Source of the DNA: Armatimonadota bacterium
Lineage (GTDB): Bacteria; Armatimonadota; Armatimonadia; Armatimonadales; Capsulimonadaceae
Direction: 5' to 3'
DNA: 37,871 bases
NCBI GenBank assembly: GCA_025354405.1
Contig: JANXMY010000110.1
Location: 1-37,871 of the forward strand
Shown: piece after piece, positions 35,157-37,871 of the stretch
Numbering within the stretch: position 1 is the first letter of the stretch
Layout of the letters: each line of letters starts with the position of its first letter
Program-made: the position numbers and the translations under genes
Notes under the pieces: generated by a model
The model's database searches: none
What the model saw: only the letters and a program-made list of their open reading frames with translations
Told to the model about the DNA's origin: nothing

Positions 35157-36935
35157 CTTTCCGCTATGCATCAAGAAGTGCTCCACCACCGGCCCCAGCG
35201 AAACAGCGGGGAAGTAGGTGAGCGCACCGACGATGATCACGACTCCGATGAGCAGACCGGCAAACAGCGGCGTGTCGGTCGGGAATGTCCCGGCGCTTGC
35301 GGCGACACGCTTCTTTTTGACCATGCTCCCGGCGATCGCTAGCAGCGGCACGATCATCAGGAACCGGCCCACCAGCATGGAGATGCCCTGGGTCAGGTTC
35401 CAGAACGGCGTGTTGACGGAAATGCCTCCAAATGCGCTGCCGTTGTTCGCAGTCGTCGAATCGTACGCATAGAGCATCTCTGAGAAGCCATGCGGGCCGC
35501 TATTGTTCGTGTTGGCGGAGGCCAGAGCGTTCGCCGTCCCTGAGACTGTGTTCCAGTACGCGGCCGGGTGGGGGACATGCGAGACACTCGCCAGTGCAGT
35601 AAACAGCAGCACGTCGGCGGCAAGCACCAGGGCGGCCAGCATCGCCATTTTGATCTCGAAGGCTTCGATCTTCTTGCCTAAGTATTCCGGCGTCCGTCCG
35701 ACCATCAGCCCCGCGATAAAGACCGCCAGAATGGCATACATCAGCATGCCGTAGAGCCCCGCGCCGACGCCGCCGAAGATCACCTCGCCGGTCATCATAT
35801 TCGCCATCGGCACCAGCCCGCCGAGCGGAGTAAACGAGTCGTGCATGGAGTTGACCGCGCCGCAGGAGGCGTCGGTCGTGACCGTCGCAAAGAGCGCGGA
35901 GCGGGCGATCCCGAAGCGCGTTTCCTTGCCCTCCATATTACCGCCGCTGTCGCCCAGCACACTTGCCTTGTCTTCGACTCCGGTCGCCGCGATCAGTGGG
36001 TTGCCACGCGCTTCCTGGATATAGGCGACGCTGACGCCGATTGCAAAGAGGAAGGCCATGGCTCCCCACAGTGCCCACCCCTGCTTTGTGTTGCCGACAT
36101 ACAGGCCAAACGTGTAAACAAGGCTCGCCCCGATCAGAAAGATCGAAAGCACCTGCAAAAAGTCCGTCAGGGCGGTCGGGTTCTCGAGCGGGTGAGCGGA
36201 GTTCGCATTGAACGGCCCGCCGCCGTTGGTTCCCAGCATCTTAATCGCTTCCTGCGACGCGAACGGCCCACCGGGGATAACTTGCGAGGCCCCTTCCAGC
36301 GTCTTCACCGTGCCGTAGGGGTGGAAGTTCTGCACGACACCCTGCTGGCAAAGCACCAGCGCATAGACGATGCACAGCGGCAGCAGGACGTACAGGGTTG
36401 TTCGGGTCAGATCCACCCAGAAGTTGCCGATGCTGAGTGCCGAGCGGCGCCCGAGGCCGCGCACTAAGGCGATCGCAATGGCGATTCCCGTGGCCGCCGA
36501 GAAGAAGTTGTGCGAAGTCAGCGCGACCATCTGCGAGAAATACGACATTGTATTCTCACCCGTATATGCCTGCCAATTTGTATTGGTAGCGAAAGAAACC
36601 GCCGTGCCGAACGCCAAATCCGGGGTCATGGGCGTGGTCATGTAGGTCTTATCGTACCAGGGCAAAAATGCCTGGAACCGCAGGATGACATAGGTAACAA
36701 CCAGGGTCACGATGCTGAAGAGCAGCATGGCGATGGTGTATGTCGTCCAGGGCATCTCCTCATCTTCCTTGACGCCTCCGATTTTGTAGATCACGCGCTC
36801 CACCGGGCGCAAAATGGGTGTAAGCCAGGTTTTTTCGCCCTCGAAGACGCGGTGCATGAAAGTCCCGAAGGGCTTGGTCAACGCCAGAATCGCGCCGAGA
36901 AACAGCAGGATTTGAAACCAGCCTATAAATGTCAT
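35148..36935 (-). CDS. kdpA: KdpA, potassium-channel subunit (first copy)
   Basis: Polytopic K+-translocating subunit of KdpFABC, 595 aa (E. coli 557). The four pore loops are canonical: [15 protein letters not shown] (~113-127), [30 protein letters not shown] and [12 protein letters not shown]. Start ATG 36935 has AGGAG six bases upstream, overlapping the stop of kdpF nine bases before. The extra length comes partly from a polar insertion in the last third ([20 protein letters not shown]). Together with kdpF, kdpB and kdpC it makes a complete pump, which leaves the second kdpA as an additional copy. Confidence 0.95.
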   Translation of the reverse strand: MTFIGWFQILLFLGAILALTKPFGTFMHRVFEGEKTWLTPILRPVERVIYKIGGVKEDEEMPWTTYTIAMLLFSIVTLVVTYVILRFQAFLPWYDKTYMTTPMTPDLAFGTAVSFATNTNWQAYTGENTMSYFSQMVALTSHNFFSAATGIAIAIALVRGLGRRSALSIGNFWVDLTRTTLYVLLPLCIVYALVLCQQGVVQNFHPYGTVKTLEGASQVIPGGPFASQEAIKMLGTNGGGPFNANSAHPLENPTALTDFLQVLSIFLIGASLVYTFGLYVGNTKQGWALWGAMAFLFAIGVSVAYIQEARGNPLIAATGVEDKASVLGDSGGNMEGKETRFGIARSALFATVTTDASCGAVNSMHDSFTPLGGLVPMANMMTGEVIFGGVGAGLYGMLMYAILAVFIAGLMVGRTPEYLGKKIEAFEIKMAMLAALVLAADVLLFTALASVSHVPHPAAYWNTVSGTANALASANTNNSGPHGFSEMLYAYDSTTANNGSAFGGISVNTPFWNLTQGISMLVGRFLMIVPLLAIAGSMVKKKRVAASAGTFPTDTPLFAGLLIGVVIIVGALTYFPAVSLGPVVEHFLMHSGKTF

Positions 36936-36944
36936 TTGAGTCTC

Positions 36945-37028
36945 CTAAAACTGCTCTGGCCGAATCAGCGCGTACAGCAGATAAATCGTAAGGCCGATAG
37001 CCGAAATTCCGGCGAGCCAGATTTCCAT
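36945..37028 (-). CDS. kdpF: KdpF, small subunit of the potassium pump
   Basis: A 27-residue membrane peptide that stabilises KdpFABC. It begins MEIWLAGISAIGLTIY and ends LIRPEQF; E. coli KdpF similarly ends in YALINAEAF, one helix followed by a short polar tail. The start is ATG 37028, with an AAAGAG-type purine run upstream. It sits between the 27-residue upstream small gene and kdpA, nine bases from the latter, the normal position. It is easily missed in annotation because of its length. Confidence 0.9.
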   Translation of the reverse strand: MEIWLAGISAIGLTIYLLYALIRPEQF

Positions 37029-37043
37029 TTTGTTGTCTCTTTC

Positions 37044-37127
37044 TTAAAGCTTATCGCACCCATGGGTGTAACCGATAGCGGCGGCGAAAAACACGAGCAC
37101 GACCGCCAAAAACCAAAAATCCTGCAT
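37044..37127 (-). CDS. 27-aa single-helix membrane protein leading the kdp operon
   Basis: Unannotated-type small gene. From ATG 37127 it encodes MQDFWFLAVVLVFFAAAIGY followed by THGCDKL: one hydrophobic helix, then a short polar tail with one cysteine. GAGGAG lies six bases before this ATG; an ATG six bases earlier overlaps that site. It ends 15 bases before kdpF and is the first gene of the operon. I recall similar tiny proteins (aromatic N-terminus, FF in the helix, ending near CDRL) ahead of kdpF in other phyla, but cannot verify this. It may be an extra pump subunit or a regulator. Confidence 0.75.
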   Translation of the reverse strand: MQDFWFLAVVLVFFAAAIGYTHGCDKL

Positions 37128-37328
37128 TTTCATCTCCTCTATCAAACGTCGAGCATCAAAGAGCAAACGTGATTCTTGATGCTTCAGAGTGCTCGACCGC
37201 AAAGACATCCACCGAACGGTTTTCGTCGTTCATCGTAGCAACATAGTATCCCAAGAAGTATAAAGAAGAAAGGGAGAAGAGCACGACGAGTATAACGATT
37301 TTATAAAGATTGGAACCTCTATATTTCT
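37128..37328 (-). promoter_or_regulatory. kdp upstream region with bulged 12-bp hairpin
   Basis: No gene. In the leader of the kdp transcript GTCGAGCATCAA (37148-37159, plus-strand reading) can pair with TTGATGC (37176-37182) and then TCGAC (37193-37197), leaving a 10-base bulge. It lies just upstream of the ribosome site of the first small gene. The rest, about 37230-37320, is AT-rich and probably holds the promoter, but I cannot assign -35 and -10 boxes with confidence. Confidence 0.5.
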
Positions 37329-37871
37329 TTACAGCTCGGCAGACGAAAATTCTTCCAGCCAGTGAAGACAGGCGTCGCGTGCTGCTGCCCGGGGCGTTCC
37401 CCCTCGGCCGGTCACATTGAGGTCCGAAAGTCGAACCGCGCCAGGCGCATGGGCGATCAGCCGGAACCGAAAGCCACAGGGCACATCTTCGGTCTCTCCC
37501 AGAGCATCGGTATAGTCCGGCACAACCTCATAGCGGCAATCTCCGACGATTGGACGCAGGGCCTGCCGCAGCAGCTCGGCCCAGTCGTCCACGCTTTCGG
37601 CCAGAACGATCATCTGTCTCTCGCTGCGCTCAGTCAATGTCCGGCGCATAAGCACTTCTCCCCAGACATAATAAAGATACCAATCGTCATCACTGCCTGC
37701 ACAGGGCAGCGGGTCCGGCAGGAGGATGCCATAGGCCGCGCGGCCCATTTTTTCCCAGCCGACCCGAAGTCCGGCCAGCGAGCGCTCTAGATGCGAGTCA
37801 TGCCGGTCCGCAAAGGCTCGGCAAAGCGCGTAATCTGCTTCTGCCTGTGCATGCCAGCGGTCGGTTTCCGT
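37329..37871 (-). CDS. Hypothetical protein, 5' end beyond the window
   Basis: I do not recognise the family. The frame runs unbroken from the right edge to the stop at 37329, at least 180 residues, so an internal ATG at 37748 is unlikely to be the true start; residues upstream of it (RWHAQAEADYALCRAFADR, HLERSLAGLRVGWEKM) look coding. The product is soluble, with aspartate-rich and aromatic stretches (GSDDDWYLYYVWGE) and a C-terminal RAAARDACLHWLEEF helix. No signal peptide or catalytic motif is visible. It reads towards the kdp operon in the same orientation, but 200 AT-rich bases separate them. Confidence 0.65.
   Translation of the reverse strand, partial: TETDRWHAQAEADYALCRAFADRHDSHLERSLAGLRVGWEKMGRAAYGILLPDPLPCAGSDDDWYLYYVWGEVLMRRTLTERSERQMIVLAESVDDWAELLRQALRPIVGDCRYEVVPDYTDALGETEDVPCGFRFRLIAHAPGAVRLSDLNVTGRGGTPRAAARDACLHWLEEFSSAEL

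Noticed and set aside
37362-37790. 142-codon plus-strand frame at the right edge
   Set aside because: The minus-strand frame is open to the window edge and has a more protein-like composition.

Overview
The window looks like chromosome from a GC-rich, diderm bacterium. Signs of an outer membrane are a beta-barrel protein ending in phenylalanine and two CsgG-like periplasmic proteins. The mix of giant secreted repeat proteins, a large secreted glycoside hydrolase, TTG/GTG starts with strong Shine-Dalgarno sites and a KdpD lacking its kinase half would suit an Armatimonadota-like lineage (Capsulimonas type). That assignment is inference; no rRNA or marker gene is present.

Layout, left to right. 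(1) 1-1481: the end of an MFS transporter gene with a His-rich loop. (2) 1.6-22.8 kb, the most unusual part: two tandem paralogous genes for secreted proteins of about 2,500 residues (beta-propeller repeats, a Rossmann/flavodoxin-like segment, carboxypeptidase-regulatory-like Ig repeats, a shared C-terminal domain). They are followed by two CsgG-like proteins, each with one membrane helix and a low-complexity tail, and by a Big_1/OstA-like/beta-barrel protein. Each giant gene has its own near-consensus extended -10 promoter. I read this as a candidate cell-surface assembly or export locus. (3) 22.9-26.4 kb: secreted GH5-like glycoside hydrolase with a CBM inside its catalytic domain, a VOC protein with four in-frame start codons, and a 75-residue unknown gene. 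(4) 26.5-28.1 kb: greA with a perfect -35 box, and an orphan MoxR ATPase. (5) 28.1-29.1 kb: a palindrome-rich spacer and an antitoxin-toxin pair whose MazF/PemK toxin reading frame is broken.

(6) 29.2-37.1 kb, minus strand: an extended kdp potassium-uptake operon read as small membrane protein - kdpF - kdpA - kdpB - kdpC - second kdpA - short kdpD. The second KdpA has altered selectivity-filter segments. The KdpD has only the KdpD and universal-stress domains, and no kdpE or histidine kinase is present here. (7) The right edge holds the 3' part of an unknown minus-strand gene.

Within the surface locus, the giant proteins would be the exported products, and the CsgG-like and OstA/barrel proteins candidates for envelope handling. 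Within kdp, KdpFABC forms the ATP-driven K+ pump, and the short KdpD probably senses or signals without its own kinase.
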